Source: Coniella vitis (Eukaryota > Ascomycota > Sordariomycetes > Diaporthales > Schizoparmaceae). From it: DNA of 64,000 bases. Both the position numbers and the translations under genes were made by a program. Location of the stretch: the NCBI GenBank assembly GCA_011317545.1, contig WUJK01000003.1, positions 1,550,001 through 1,614,000 on the forward strand, written 5' to 3'. Position 1 is the stretch's first letter. Every line of letters begins with the position of its first letter. The notes beneath the pieces were generated by a model. The model made no database searches. It saw only the letters and a list, made by a program, of their open reading frames with translations, and was not told the origin of the DNA. Positions 33,557 through 44,590 of the stretch are shown here, in pieces.

Positions 33557-36074
33557 ATGGATGATTTCTTTCTTCCCTATGTTGCCCCAGGTCCACCTAC
33601 AGGCCACAAGCACAAGGGCTACGCCCACGATGAAGGCTGTGTGCCGGCCAAAAACATCCAGCCGGACTGGTTGGACTTTGCGCAAATCTACAACACAGGC
33701 ACAAGTCCAATAGCCCACTATCACGGCGAATATGCTAGTCATGATACCAGCTGTCTCGATGGCAGCGGCTGTCCGAGACTGGGCCTCGATCCCAGCGTCA
33801 ACGACAAAGGCGGCCTTCCAATGACTACGTCGCCGCTAGGCAACCTCGACTTCATGCCCCAGCCATCGATGCTTTTTCAGCCTTTCTCCGCCACCTTAGC
33901 CGACTTTGACCATGCGATAGCTTCTCATATGCAGACGCCAGACCCGACGTTGCTGGATGCCGCTTCGATATCGCCACTTTCACGAGCCCCAAAGCATCCA
34001 GAGGATCACCTGCACCATATCTCGGAGTGTGATGCCGAGTCTGAGGCAGATAGTCAAGGATCGTGTGACAGCCACTGCCTTGGGAGTGTAGGCGCATGTA
34101 GCGCCGGGACTTGTGGTAAGTAAGCGTCTCTTGTCCACTTGACACCAAGAGAGCATCAAGGAAGGGCTGGCGTCTTGCTTGCATGATTCACTAAATGTTT
34201 ACAATCCATTCTGTGAAGATTGCTTGATGAAAAAAAAAAGCATGGTTATAGACGAGTGTCTCTTTCGCCAAAACATACCTACTTACGCTATACCTGTAGC
34301 CTTTTCCCTTCCGCCAGTCCGGGAAACTTGCCATACCTTATTTTGACATGGTGGCTAATCGTTCCCATATTTCAGACGAAGCAACTGCTTGTCGGGATGA
34401 AAACTGCCAAAAGCCGGGCGTCGAACCCGACGTTGCCCACAGCGCTTTCATTCTGCAAGGCATAAGCGGAGCCAGACAACAGCAACTATCGGAGCAACAG
34501 CTCAATCGAAACTGTAAGCCCAACGTCTTGAAATTTCCCAGATCGTGCCGACTTGTTCTAATGTACAATGCTTCTGCAGCCTTCCAACCAGATATTATTG
34601 ATCCCACCGCGAATTATTTACCCTCTGGCCACGTTCAATCGTTTGGAGACTCGTATCAATTCCCCTTCCAGTGTCCTCAGTCTGGATTCCCAATCCAACC
34701 ACAGGTTATCCCAGATGGATCTCCAAGGAATATTCAGGGCAGCTTTATGGACAGTTCAGCATTTCCCACAACATTCACTCACCGATTTCAGGAGTCTCAA
34801 GGCATCCCCCAGTCCATGGCTGGTTCTGATTCCCCATATCCGAATGCTCTGCATAGCTCTCAAACCATAGCTATAACGCAATCCCTGGACTCGAACAGCC
34901 AAATGTTCCCTTGGCACCCACTCTACAATCCTCAAAATGCATTTACCAATACGACAGAGCAGGTCTGTGGCCAGCAACCGCTGCTTGATAATGCGCCGCA
35001 CGTCATCAGCTCGGAGCTTTCCGCTGCAAGCCCCACCCAATGGCTGTCCAGTTCTGCACCTGCTTTCACATTTAACAACTCTCTAACCAGCGATCTACTA
35101 GAGGTCAATCAAGCAGCGGCAACGTTAAATCATGTCCCTATTGGTACACGAGAGAGCAATATTGCCCAGAATGACTGCCTTACACCGCCCACTAGCAATG
35201 ATCAATCCTCTCCAGCAAAGAGTTTTGGCAGCATTGTGCGCACATCGTCGTCAGTTTCAGATTTTTCGGTAAAAGATACTTCAGCAGCCTCTATTGAAAG
35301 TACATCGCAGGGAAGGGAGACTCATGTTTGTCTGTGGCAGCTTACTGACGGTCAAACATGTGGGAAACAATTTGACTCTCATAGTCAGTTACATGACCAT
35401 GTTGATGATGTGCACTTTACCAATCTTCAAACCACTGGCGACCACGGCCTCATTTGCGGATGGGAGGGTTGCGATCGCCTTACCAACAACAAGTACACCA
35501 GCAAACGCGGCTTTGATACCAAATCTAAACTCCGGCGACATTTGGAGATACACACAGGGCCTAGTGAGTGACTGTGTCTTTACTAATGTTAACACGTAAT
35601 TACATGCACTGACCTTTTACGTAGTCGAAGTCCACAATTGCGAAGAGTGTGGCAAGTTGTTTCCTAGCAAACATGCACTGAAGATGCACTTGCGTACGCA
35701 TAGCGACGAGAGGCCGTACAAGTGCAATATATGCGGAGATGGCTTCAAGAGGGCATACGATATCAGTAAGTCATTCACCAATTTTCCGAAGTCGCGTCTG
35801 CGGCTTAAAGCTCAATATCCATATTGATCTTGTTCACGTTTCAGCAATGCATATGCGCAGCGCGCATAGTGAAGAGAAGCCCTTTGAATGTCCTATATGC
35901 CATAAGAAATTCAAAGACTCGTCCAACTTTAGTAAACACAAGCGGACGCATGAGCAGCGGAAGCGCTGGGTCTGTCAAGATTGCTGCAAGCCATTTTGTC
36001 GCCGTGACGGACTCATTCGACACGCAATGAGCAATCACGCACTGGCCAAAGATGTATTGGAGAAACTCTGTTAG
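33557..36074 (+). CDS. C2H2 zinc-finger transcription factor, Zap1/ZafA-like
   Basis: Five exons were modelled: 33557-34115, 34376-34513, 34580-35563, 35625-35765 and 35845-36074, giving 683 residues with all phases consistent. Residues 1-480 are mostly polar, with a Cys-rich patch spanning the exon 1/2 junction (CDAESEADSQGSCDSHC, then CSAGTC and CRDENC). A C-terminal array follows: an atypical finger with CLWQ...C and H...H (about 482-509), another long finger with CGWEGCD (about 525-558), then three standard ones starting HNCEECGKLF, YKCNICGDGF and FECPICHKKF. A final CQDCCKPFCRRDGLIRH unit completes it. The order (two split fingers, then standard ones linked by TH..E.P.KC linkers) and the Cys-rich activation-type patch resemble zinc-responsive Zap1/ZafA regulators. 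That identity is inference. A GTTAGT/TTGTAG pair at the end could add a short extra exon (end about 36195). Confidence 0.85.
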
Positions 36075-37616
36075 TCAAGATTTGCTCTTGTCTTCAATCT
36101 CTGTGAGAAATCATATGGATCCCTCATGCTAACAAATTGTAGATCCTCCGGCATTACGAGGTGCTCGGGCGCGCGTTGGGAGTATTTCATAAACTGTATC
36201 TGATAGCAGGACGATCTCGAATGGGAGGTCATGGTTACACGACGACTATCCTGAAGCATTTTTCAGTATTCTTTGATTTATTGTCTTTTCTCATCATCAT
36301 CATCATCATCATCATCAATCGAAAGCGGTTTCGGATTACAAGCAAGGTTATCACATTTGCTGGAGCAGGCGTACTTGCAAAGCCATGGTTGTCGTTGGCT
36401 CGCTGATGTGGACTATATGAATAGATACCCAAGACACAGACATAAAGTATCAAAGCATTGGCGAATTATTGAGTCGTCATACCATCGCTCCCAATCAAAG
36501 TACTCTCTGGCTAGCTCGGCGGGTACCTTTACGTGCAGCGACGGTCCGTTTCTCAAATTTCCATTTGTCAAGTGAAGGCGCCAAAGCTTGCTGAGCAGCC
36601 ACGTCGACGATGATGACGACAGTATGTATTATAGTGCGGATCAGTATCTGTCAGGCATGTGTGTGACAGTAATTACCAAGCATCCACCCATCAGATGCTG
36701 AGAGACTGATTGATTGCGGACTTTGCCTGCTGGAGCAAGATCGAGGAAGCTAGCAGTAAGTAGCCCTTCAAAAAATATTCATCATTGAGGATGGATGCTT
36801 TCAGGCATCGACTGTTGCCAAAATTTTGCTCGCTTTGGAGGGTACATGAAAGTATGAGTTTGGATGCCTTTCTCGTCTTGCGAAGTCTAGATGTTTTGTC
36901 AGAGCTAGTCGTACTAAATGATATCGCTTGCCTCTTCCATAACACGGACTTTCAAGCTTTACATCAGTGTTCTGGGACCGGATGAACAAGAAAAGCGTGT
37001 TGAATGCCTTTGCCAACAACGTGATCTTGGTTGTCAGGGTATGTACTATTTCAGAGACAGGTTATACCAAAGATGGCAACCTGCTTTGGCGAGTTGCCTT
37101 CAGCATAATACAAAAGCAAGATCCGAATCTTTCGTTGCACAATACATCGCACATCACCATCACGTAGGACACGAGCGAACGGGTTTGTTTGGTTTTGCCA
37201 ACGTTAAGCTCTTTTTCCTAGAGCTATCTGCTGACGAGTGGTAAGTGACCCCTCCGGGCTTTGCTGTCATTTAATCCTCATAACACCGATGACCCGAAAG
37301 TAGCGGAAAACAGATTTGCCCGTGATGATGGATGGAATGGTTGGGATGCCAATCGCGAAGGAATGCGTCGAGGGAAAAAAAGAACAAGAAAGACAATCAA
37401 AAAAATCTCTTTCTTTTTGATTGGCAGTCTTTCTTTTTTCTTCACTCTCGCCCTTTATCTCCTCCCTCCTTCTCTCTCTTCTTTTCTTTTTTTGAAATCG
37501 GAAAATTCTCGGGGAGGAAAAACCATGCCAGCGAACCTGTAGCCCGTTTCGCCCTTTTGCCTTTTGCTCTCAAGAATTACCAGAAACCTTCAAACCCCTG
37601 ACACCAGTTGCTCGAT
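36075..37616. other. Intergenic region, 1.5 kb, no identified gene
   Basis: It contains an (ATC)n microsatellite at 36293-36317. Several medium open stretches alternate between frames from 36780 to 37245 and end at a donor-like GGTAAGTGA (37241). They have no recognisable protein. A small unidentified or decayed gene cannot be excluded. Confidence 0.4.
36293..36317. repeat. Trinucleotide microsatellite (ATC)n
   Basis: Eight consecutive ATC units in the 3' flank of the C2H2 regulator gene. Confidence 0.9.
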
Positions 37617-38492
37617 TTATGCGGAGGCCTAAAATTCGTGCAAGTCAGTATCTTGTCTATTTGCTCGAAGAAATGGTTCCGAGCTTCACACAGGCCTAGC
37701 ATCTACCCACCTTGATAGCGTATTTGCGCTGGGGGAAGTGCTGCTGGCGCTTCTTGGTCTTCTCCAGCTTTCTCGAGGCGTCCTCAGCGGAGAGGCGGCG
37801 ACGAATGGCACGGGTCTGCTTGGGGCGGAGGTCGAGGGGAAGGTACTTCTTGTTCTTGTAGAACAAGCGCATGTGGTGTCGTTGCTTGGCGTTGATGATG
37901 GTCAGGACGCGGGCAATCGACTTGCGGAGGTCGTGGCTGTGTAGCGAAAAAGAAGTCCGGTTAGCCTCGTTGTTCTCTATTGCACTCTCCCATCATGTCT
38001 CTTCGACCACTGCGCCAATCAACGCAGATAGCATTCCAGGCCGTGGTCTCGAGAACGCAGGGCCTTTTGAAATCGATGACAACAATGTGCGCGAAAGTGT
38101 GTCGATTGGTGTAAGATTGTCGGCTTACATCTTGTTGAGCTTAGTACCGGAAGAAGCAATCTTCTGGATACGAAGCTGACCCAGCTCGGTCTTGAGCTCG
38201 CCAAGAGTCTTGGTGAGGTCCTCGCGGTTCTTGGACCACAGCTGGCCGGCCTTGATCTTGCTGGTAGACTACGACATCGTCAGCTCAAATCTTCTTTCTT
38301 TCCGACCGAGGGATCGTGACAACATGATTGTGCAAGTGTGTCATCGTTGAAATTGTGGCGGGGGGGGGGGACTGAACGAGGCGGTTGCGGTGGTAGGTTG
38401 TGCAGGGTATTTGAGAACTTGCACAGAGCGCAAAATGCGCCTGCAGAGCTCGAAAAGAAATCAATCGGGCATGTAGGGCCGTAACGCACCAT
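37617..38492 (-). CDS. RPL35: 60S ribosomal protein L35 (uL29)
   Basis: Four coding exons were modelled: 38492-38490 (ATG only), 38268-38129, 37936-37711 and 37628-37617, giving 126 residues. uL29 sits at the polypeptide exit tunnel and is a docking site for SRP and chaperones. The sequence matches the family throughout: SKIKAGQLWSKNREDLTK, LGQLRIQKIASSGTKLNK, IHDLRKSIARVLTIINAKQR, LFYKNKKYLPLDLRPKQTR and KKRQQHFPQRKYAIKASA. The ATG in exon 1 is followed directly by a GTGCGT donor and a 221-nt intron. It is needed because the exon 2 frame is otherwise preceded by an in-frame stop. The last exon is only GCC-TCC-GCA-TAA. Long first introns at the start codon are typical of ribosomal protein genes. 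It is divergent from GOS1. Confidence 0.94.
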
Positions 38493-39221
38493 GGCTGCGA
38501 GAATGTGTCGATCGAAGTTGTCTGCTGGGTCGAAGGTTCGTGATGGATTGTTCTCGAGACGGGCAGCGATCTCTCTCTTTCGGAGGTGGAGTTTGCAGAG
38601 CCAAACCAGACAGAGGGTGTGGGCTGTAAAAATTTCGATCACGTGGATTGCGGCTAAAGGTCGGCGGGAATACGGCGGGCGGCGGCAGTGGGCGGCTCTT
38701 TGGTTTGCAGGCAATTGCATCTGTGGGTCATCTGCTTTTGTGGCTGCGGGGGCTGATGGCTTACTCAGCGACACCAGCCACACTTTGGACGCAATGCAGG
38801 GTCCCATGGCTTGCGCTTGAGAGCGTGACGCCAGCTACCCTTCCGACTCTTTCGTACTATGGTACAGTGTCCTGCAGACTTGTCCCCAACCACTCTATCA
38901 CCAACACCACCTGACGGTTCAGATAGAAGTTGAGAATAACGCTTCACGTTAAGCTTTGATATTGCCAACGACCTATGCGTATTCATGAATCCAATTCCGC
39001 TCAACTCAGCGCCCTAATCAGCAAACCCTACTTTAATCTCAGCTTAAACCCGGCTTCGCAAACGACCACTTAGACACCTCTCGACCCTTTCGCCACGTTG
39101 GAAACATAGCTGGCATCCCCTCAAACGGAAACAATCAGCGGAGAACTGAGCGAAATAAAGCAGTTCTCTTCTGCGCGCATATCCAGCGTGACCGACTCTA
39201 CGCTACCCGGTCTTCGACAGT
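38493..39221. promoter_or_regulatory. Divergent promoter region RPL35 / GOS1
   Basis: 729 bp between two opposing starts. GCCCTAATCAGCAAACCCTA (39012-39031) contains two CCCTA boxes, similar to the telobox-like elements found in ribosomal-protein promoters; this is a weak inference. No gene inside. Confidence 0.45.
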
Positions 39222-39988
39222 ATGGCATCATCTTCCGGCAATGGCGGCTGGGCGCAATTGCGACAGCAGGCTCGTACACTAGAGTCACAGACGGAAGCAC
39301 TGTTCCACACATACTCTCAGTTTTCAACAGCAGCAAATATACCGCCAAAGCCTACACAAGAAGAAATAGATACCGAGGCAAAGCTGCAAGATATTCTAGG
39401 CAAGGTAAACTACAACATTTCCAAAAGCACACGTCATACCAAACCCAAAGCATAATCATACTCACACAAGACTTTACAATGTAGCGCGACAATGTCGTCA
39501 ATCAGCTTGGCCGCCTCCTTGACTCCGATGCCACCTTGACCTCGTCCGCCCTGAAGCAAAATAACCTTGCTCTGCTTCGCGAAAAGCTCGCCGCACACAA
39601 GAAGGATCTCGTGCGGCTGAGGTCGAACCTAGCCGACGCGCGGAATCGCGCAAACTTGCTGTCGAATGTCCGTGAAGATATCGAGTCCTTTCGCCAGCAG
39701 AACCCCGAGCACGCCGAGGCCGAGTACATGTTGGACGAGCGGCGGCATATTGATAATAGCAACAATATGGTCGACTCGGTGCTGTCGCAGGCGTATGCTG
39801 TGCAGGAGAGCTTTCTTCTGCAGCGCGAGACCTTGGCCAATATCAATCGCAGAATCACATTGGCAGCGAGCCAAGTACCGGGCATCAACACACTCATCGG
39901 AAGGATATCAGCACGGAAGCAGAGGGATGGAATCATTATGGGCAGCTTCGTGGCGTTCTGCTTTCTCTTATTCTGGTTTTTTCTGTGA
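39222..39988 (+). CDS. GOS1: Golgi v-SNARE GOS1 (GS28 homologue)
   Basis: Exons 39222-39404 and 39485-39988 (80-nt intron GTAAAC...TGTAG) give 228 residues, the usual Gos1 length. The N-terminal helical part (WAQLRQQARTLESQTEALFHTYSQF) forms the regulatory bundle. The SNARE motif spans about residues 135-195 and includes DERRHIDNSNNMVDSVLSQAYAVQESFLLQRETLANINRR with its central polar residue. The protein ends in a single tail anchor (IIMGSFVAFCFLLFWFFL). Gos1 works with Sed5, Ykt6 and Sft1 in intra-Golgi and endosome-to-Golgi fusion. The gene is convergent with ATP10, with 255 bp between stops. Confidence 0.95.
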
Positions 39989-40243
39989 ACGTCCAGAAAG
40001 TGGCAAGCAAGTACGCAGGCACGCACTCTTGCCCGGAGCAACACCAAGTGATGGGCATGCAGGACACTTTTGGTTCATGGGCTACGCAGCATCTAATGTG
40101 TCACGGCATGGCGTTTGGGATTGACAGCTTGCTTATTTGCATGGAAAATGTACATTGGTTGGGTATCTTTGGAAGTGGTGTTATTTAATATCTCTTTTGT
40201 CGTTCATGGCTACAATTCGGTGCCCCACGCCAACTTCTGACCA

Positions 40244-41338
40244 TCACCTCAACATTTCCCCAGACCAGACATTATTCTTCATCTCGTCCATGAGCCTGGA
40301 CAGACTCTTGGCCATGTTTCGAGTCTCCTCGGGCTCAGCAGGACCACTACCTGCCCAACGCAACTTGCAGTCCCCATCAATTAGGTATACGTAGCCGACC
40401 TTGCTGTTCAAAGCACCAATACTCTCCCGCAGCTCATCGGAGATGCCACTTCTCACAATGAAGTACTTGCTCCAGTTCTCCTTTTTGAAATTCCGGCGCA
40501 GAAATGGTGCAAACAGTCTAAGGAACCAATACCGCAGCCACGATTGATCCTCGACGTTAATTCGGACAAGCTGTGCCCGGCCCTCGTGCTCCTGCAAAAG
40601 CTTGTGTAGCTCTGGGTTCTTGTCTTCGGCAATAAAGGACATCACTTGTCTTTCAGCCCAACCGGTGCTGAAAATCGCGACAACGGAGGCCTTGCCTTGT
40701 AGCAATGAAGTTGTACTGCTCGGAACCGAAGGATGCTTGAGAGTTGAGCCATAGAAGTTGGGAAAGTACAAGGAGCGGTCGTGCTTGAATGGTCGTGGCG
40801 GCGCGATGAAGGTCTTGCCTTTGTGAAGGTTGAGATTCGTCCAATCGCGGAAGTAGGGGCGGGACATTTGGGACTTGCTAGAAAGCGGCATGCTTGATCA
40901 ATACCTGTACATATGCAAAATGCAATGCATAGGAATGGTACAATTCACTCACAGCTCCTCTCGCCGCTTGAGATGCTTCTCGTAATTGACAAAGTCATCG
41001 CGCCTCTGCTTCAAAGTACGCACATCCAATCCGGTATTGTCGGTGGCCTTGGGCGGGTGGTCTTGACCTATCGGCCGCGGCAGGACGGTCGGGGTGAAAT
41101 CTCTGACACGCTGGCCGTACGCGCGTGGGGCGAACTCGAGCGGTTTAACTTTGGGCGCTGCTGCCTTTGTTGTCTGCGCAGGCGCGCTACTAGGCTTGGT
41201 GTTGTTGATTTTGGAACCGGGCTCGGCCAGACGGGTATATGTTGTGCTGAATGTCCTCCATTGACAGAGGAGACACGATGCTGGTATCGGCTTTGCTGAT
41301 GGTCTTAAGAGACACCTCGTTATGTTTTTGGCAGGCAT
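40244..41338 (-). CDS. ATP10: Mitochondrial ATP synthase assembly factor ATP10
   Basis: Exons 41338-40953 and 40892-40244 (60-nt intron GTGAGT...TCAAG) give 344 residues. The start MPAKNITRCLLRPS opens a basic, Ser-rich presequence (through about LCQWRTFSTTYTRLAEPG) with mature sequence from about residue 45. The body has the Atp10 pattern: RPYFRDWTNLNLHKGKTFIAP with KHDRSLYFPNFYG after it, VVAIFSTGWAERQVMSF, WLRYWFLRLFAPFLRR, VGYVYLIDGDCKLRWAGSGPA. It is a matrix, inner-membrane-associated chaperone that guides Atp6 into the Fo sector. It is divergent with the BCKDH-E2 gene, another mitochondrial protein, over 616 bp. Longer upstream in-frame starts exist but would destroy the targeting sequence. 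Confidence 0.94.
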
Positions 41339-41954
41339 CGTGATTCGGGGGTGCTTATTAATTGTGCTGTCGCAAGCAGTAAATGGAGGAGACGTTGCAA
41401 GGTGAAGAATATGAAATCCAATTGATGATGCTTTGTTCCATATACCGTGTCGGAGCTTTGGGGAATTTTTGGCGCATACCAGGGGCAAGGATCTTCCAAC
41501 TGCTACCCGCCCACCTGGAAGTGTTTTGGACAAGGCTACTACATAGTATGTACTGGCCACTTACATAGTAGGGACCCCCAGCCCAGTCCCCACTAGGCCC
41601 CAAACCCCTGCCGCCGCGGCCCTCCAAAGGTGAACTGTCATTCCCAGGAACAGAATGTGGGGAAGGAACACAGGACCAAATCGCCATACCTCGCACATGC
41701 TCGCACATGCTCGGCTATTAACGGTGCTTTGGGGCTTTGGACGTCATGTCATGCCAAAGCCGGCGACAGCCTCGCTCCCCAATGCCGTGTTGGGGCGGCG
41801 CGCGGCTTTGTGGTCGGGGGTGGACAGGAATATGTTTTAATTCTTTCCAAGCGCACTTCTAGCTTTCAAGAGGCAGCAATATCGTGGCATCTTGCCTCTT
41901 ACGCTTTCTTGCCCTACTCCCTACTCTTAGTCTGCCGCCGCTTCAGACGCGACA
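41339..41954. promoter_or_regulatory. Divergent promoter region ATP10 / BCKDH-E2
   Basis: 616 bp between start codons. Two TACATAGTA motifs in the same orientation lie 13 bp apart at 41540-41548 and 41562-41570, nearly midway. This is one of the few places where the dispersed motif sits in a compact promoter. Confidence 0.5.
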
Positions 41955-43650
41955 ATGTTCTTGCGACGAGTCCCCCGCTCAGCACGGTTACAGAGGCATC
42001 TGGCATGCCGTATGAACCAAACCTCGCTGGCTTATGGCTCATCCATCACTCCTTCGAGACCGCCTCTATACGAGCCAACAACATGTGCTCCTCTTCTATC
42101 CGTGAGGTGCTTCCACGCCAGTCCGAGGCTGCGAGTCGTGAAACCTGTACTGTTGGCAGACATAGGTGAAGGTACCGTCATTGCTGCTGTTTTGGCCTCT
42201 TTGTGTGAACTGCAAACCAACTCTCTTCCCGCCAGGTATTGTCGAATGCGAAATAATTCAATGGTTTGTCGAGCCCGGTGCCCGCGTTGAGGAGTTCTCC
42301 AAGCTGTGTGAGGTCCAGAGTGACAAGGCTTCCGTCGAAATCACTTCCCGTTTCGAAGGTGTCGTCAAAAAGCTGTATTACGAGGCTGGCGAGATGGCTA
42401 GAGTGGGCAAGCCCTTTGTCGATATTGACATACAAGGGCATGTGAGCCAGGAGGAACTCCAGAAGCTTACACCCTCTCCTTCACCATCGTCGCCTGAGGC
42501 TTTGCTAGACTCGGCTGGAGAGGCCGCGCCAGTGGACCCAGGACGGCCGGTACCCGACGCCCCACAAAAGCCAGGAGCGACGGGGTCGGAAGCAGATGGG
42601 GCGGTGGGGACGCCGGCGCCAGTCCCGGCGTCGCCCAAGTCCAAGGGAAAACATGCTGCACTTGCAACGCCGGCTGTGAGACATCTCTGCAAGGAATTGA
42701 AGGTTGATATACTAGAAATAGGCGGGACGGGTAGAGAGGGGCGAGTGCTCAAGGAAGACATATACAGATTCGTCCAAGCAAGGGAAAATGGAGTGGCGGC
42801 GTCGCGATTGACAACACCCCAAGCCAGGGCCGATGCAGAAAGACCGCCAGTCTCATCGCCGTCTTCAGTTGAAGCGCAAATAGAGACACGGCAGCCCCTC
42901 ACCAAAACACAGGAAGGCATGTTCAAGACCATGACCCGCTCGCTCAACATTCCGCATTTCCTCTACGCCGACGAAATTGACTTTGCCGATTTGCATACCC
43001 TGCGCAGCCGGCTGAACAAAGTCCTCGCAACTCCTCCTTCCTCGCCAGTCCAGTCTGTTCGCAACACCGAGGGCGTGTCGAAGCTCTCCTTCCTGCCGTT
43101 TATTGTCAAGGCTGTTTCCATAGCGTTACAGCAATACCCCATTCTCAATGCTCGTGTCGACGCTTCGTCCGATTCAACAGGAAAGCCTCAACTGGTCTAC
43201 CGGACGCAGCACAACATAGGTGTGGCCATGGATACGCCGTCGGGCCTTTTAGTACCTGTTGTCAAGGACGTCGGCGCGCACAGCATCCTCACCATCGCTG
43301 CAGAGCTCGCACGGCTTCAGGCGTTAGCGGTAGCTGGCAAACTCAGCCCACAGGACCTCTCTGGAGGTACCATTACCGTTAGCAATATCGGCAGTATTGG
43401 TGGGACATACTGCAGTCCCGTCATTGTGGAGGGGCAGCTCGCTATCCTCGGAGTCGGAAGGATTCGGGAAGTACCCGATATTGTACAGCAAGGAGACGGC
43501 GAGTGGAAGATCAAGGGCATGCGCAAAGTGTGCAACTTCAGTTGGTCGGCGGATCACCGGGTCGTGGACGGTGCCACGATGGCCCGGGCCGCTGGCGTGG
43601 TGAGAGCGTTGATAGAAGAGCCTGATGTGATGATTATGAACCTGAGATGA
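41955..43650 (+). CDS. Branched-chain 2-oxoacid dehydrogenase E2 (dihydrolipoyl transacylase)
   Basis: Exons 41955-42171 and 42236-43650 (64-nt intron GTACCG...GCCAG) give 543 residues. The N-terminal ~60 residues are a mitochondrial presequence. The lipoyl domain follows (ADIGEGIVECEIIQWF to KLCEVQSDKASVEI) with the lipoylated Lys near 103. The CEVQSDKAS context marks the branched-chain type rather than pyruvate (ETDKA) or 2-oxoglutarate E2. A Pro/Ala linker leads to an E3-binding domain (about 213-250, LATPAVRHLCKELKVD). The catalytic domain ends with SADHRVVDGATMAR, carrying active-site His near 513 and Asp near 517. It transfers acyl groups to CoA in the oxidation of valine, leucine and isoleucine keto acids in the matrix. 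Confidence 0.93.
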
Positions 43651-44554
43651 AAGTTTGGTAGAGCAAGAGCACTTCAACTGCATCAAGATTTGGGTCGCAC
43701 CATCGTCTTTGTACACGGGCCATGCCTTGGACTCTAACCCAGGTGACAGCCATGCAGCAGACAATCCTGTTACTTTCCCCTTTGCTTTCTTTCAAAAGAT
43801 AGAAATCTACTAGAATTTCATATATGTGACGTTTCAGCATCACTTCGTGAGGTCTACCACAGAGTTCTTGGCCCACATCAGCTCCGACACAAGATTAAAG
43901 TATGCCTTCACGGTGTCAACCTCAAAGAAAGCTTCCTACTTCAACCAACCACAAATCCGAATTCTTCTGCACCTCCTGAACAGCCCCAGTCAATGCAGCC
44001 AGGACGGTCCGCCAGGTACGAGATTTTGTTGTCATGACAGGCAATAAGACACAGACACAGGCAAGAAACGGGCCGTCGTTCCGGACAAAGAGGCCGGGTT
44101 CTTGGCTGCGCCTTTTCCACCCATGCCTTATGGAGGAGGTGTTGTCTTGGTCATTTGGACCTTGGAGGGGAAAAAGCAAAAAATACAAAGAAGAACAAAA
44201 AATGCCTCACACCCTGAGGCTACATAGTGTCATCTGGATGAGCACCTGTTTGGTGATAATAAAAAGAATGTCGTTCCCCACGTTGTACTTATAAACGGTA
44301 CTTTACTTGCTTCGAATGGATGCTTTCTCGTTGGTTTCACGAAATCAAATTAATGGAAGAAACCAAAGATCAAAAGAGCACCTTCATTCTGACCCCTTAC
44401 GTATGTATGGGTTGACAATACTATGTACGTGCCAGTTATTTCTTTCTTTCTAAATCCTTGCTCGATCTTTTTAATAATAACCAGTGCTGACTTTCCTCCC
44501 GTCGGGTATATAAGAACAACAATGACTCTTTGGCAATGAATACTCATTACATGT

Positions 44555-44590
<36 letters not shown>

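Noticed and set aside
41339..41560. Longer N-terminus for ATP10 starting at 41560
   Set aside because: The extension is unlike any presequence and would bury the typical mitochondrial targeting start MPAKNITRCLLRPS.
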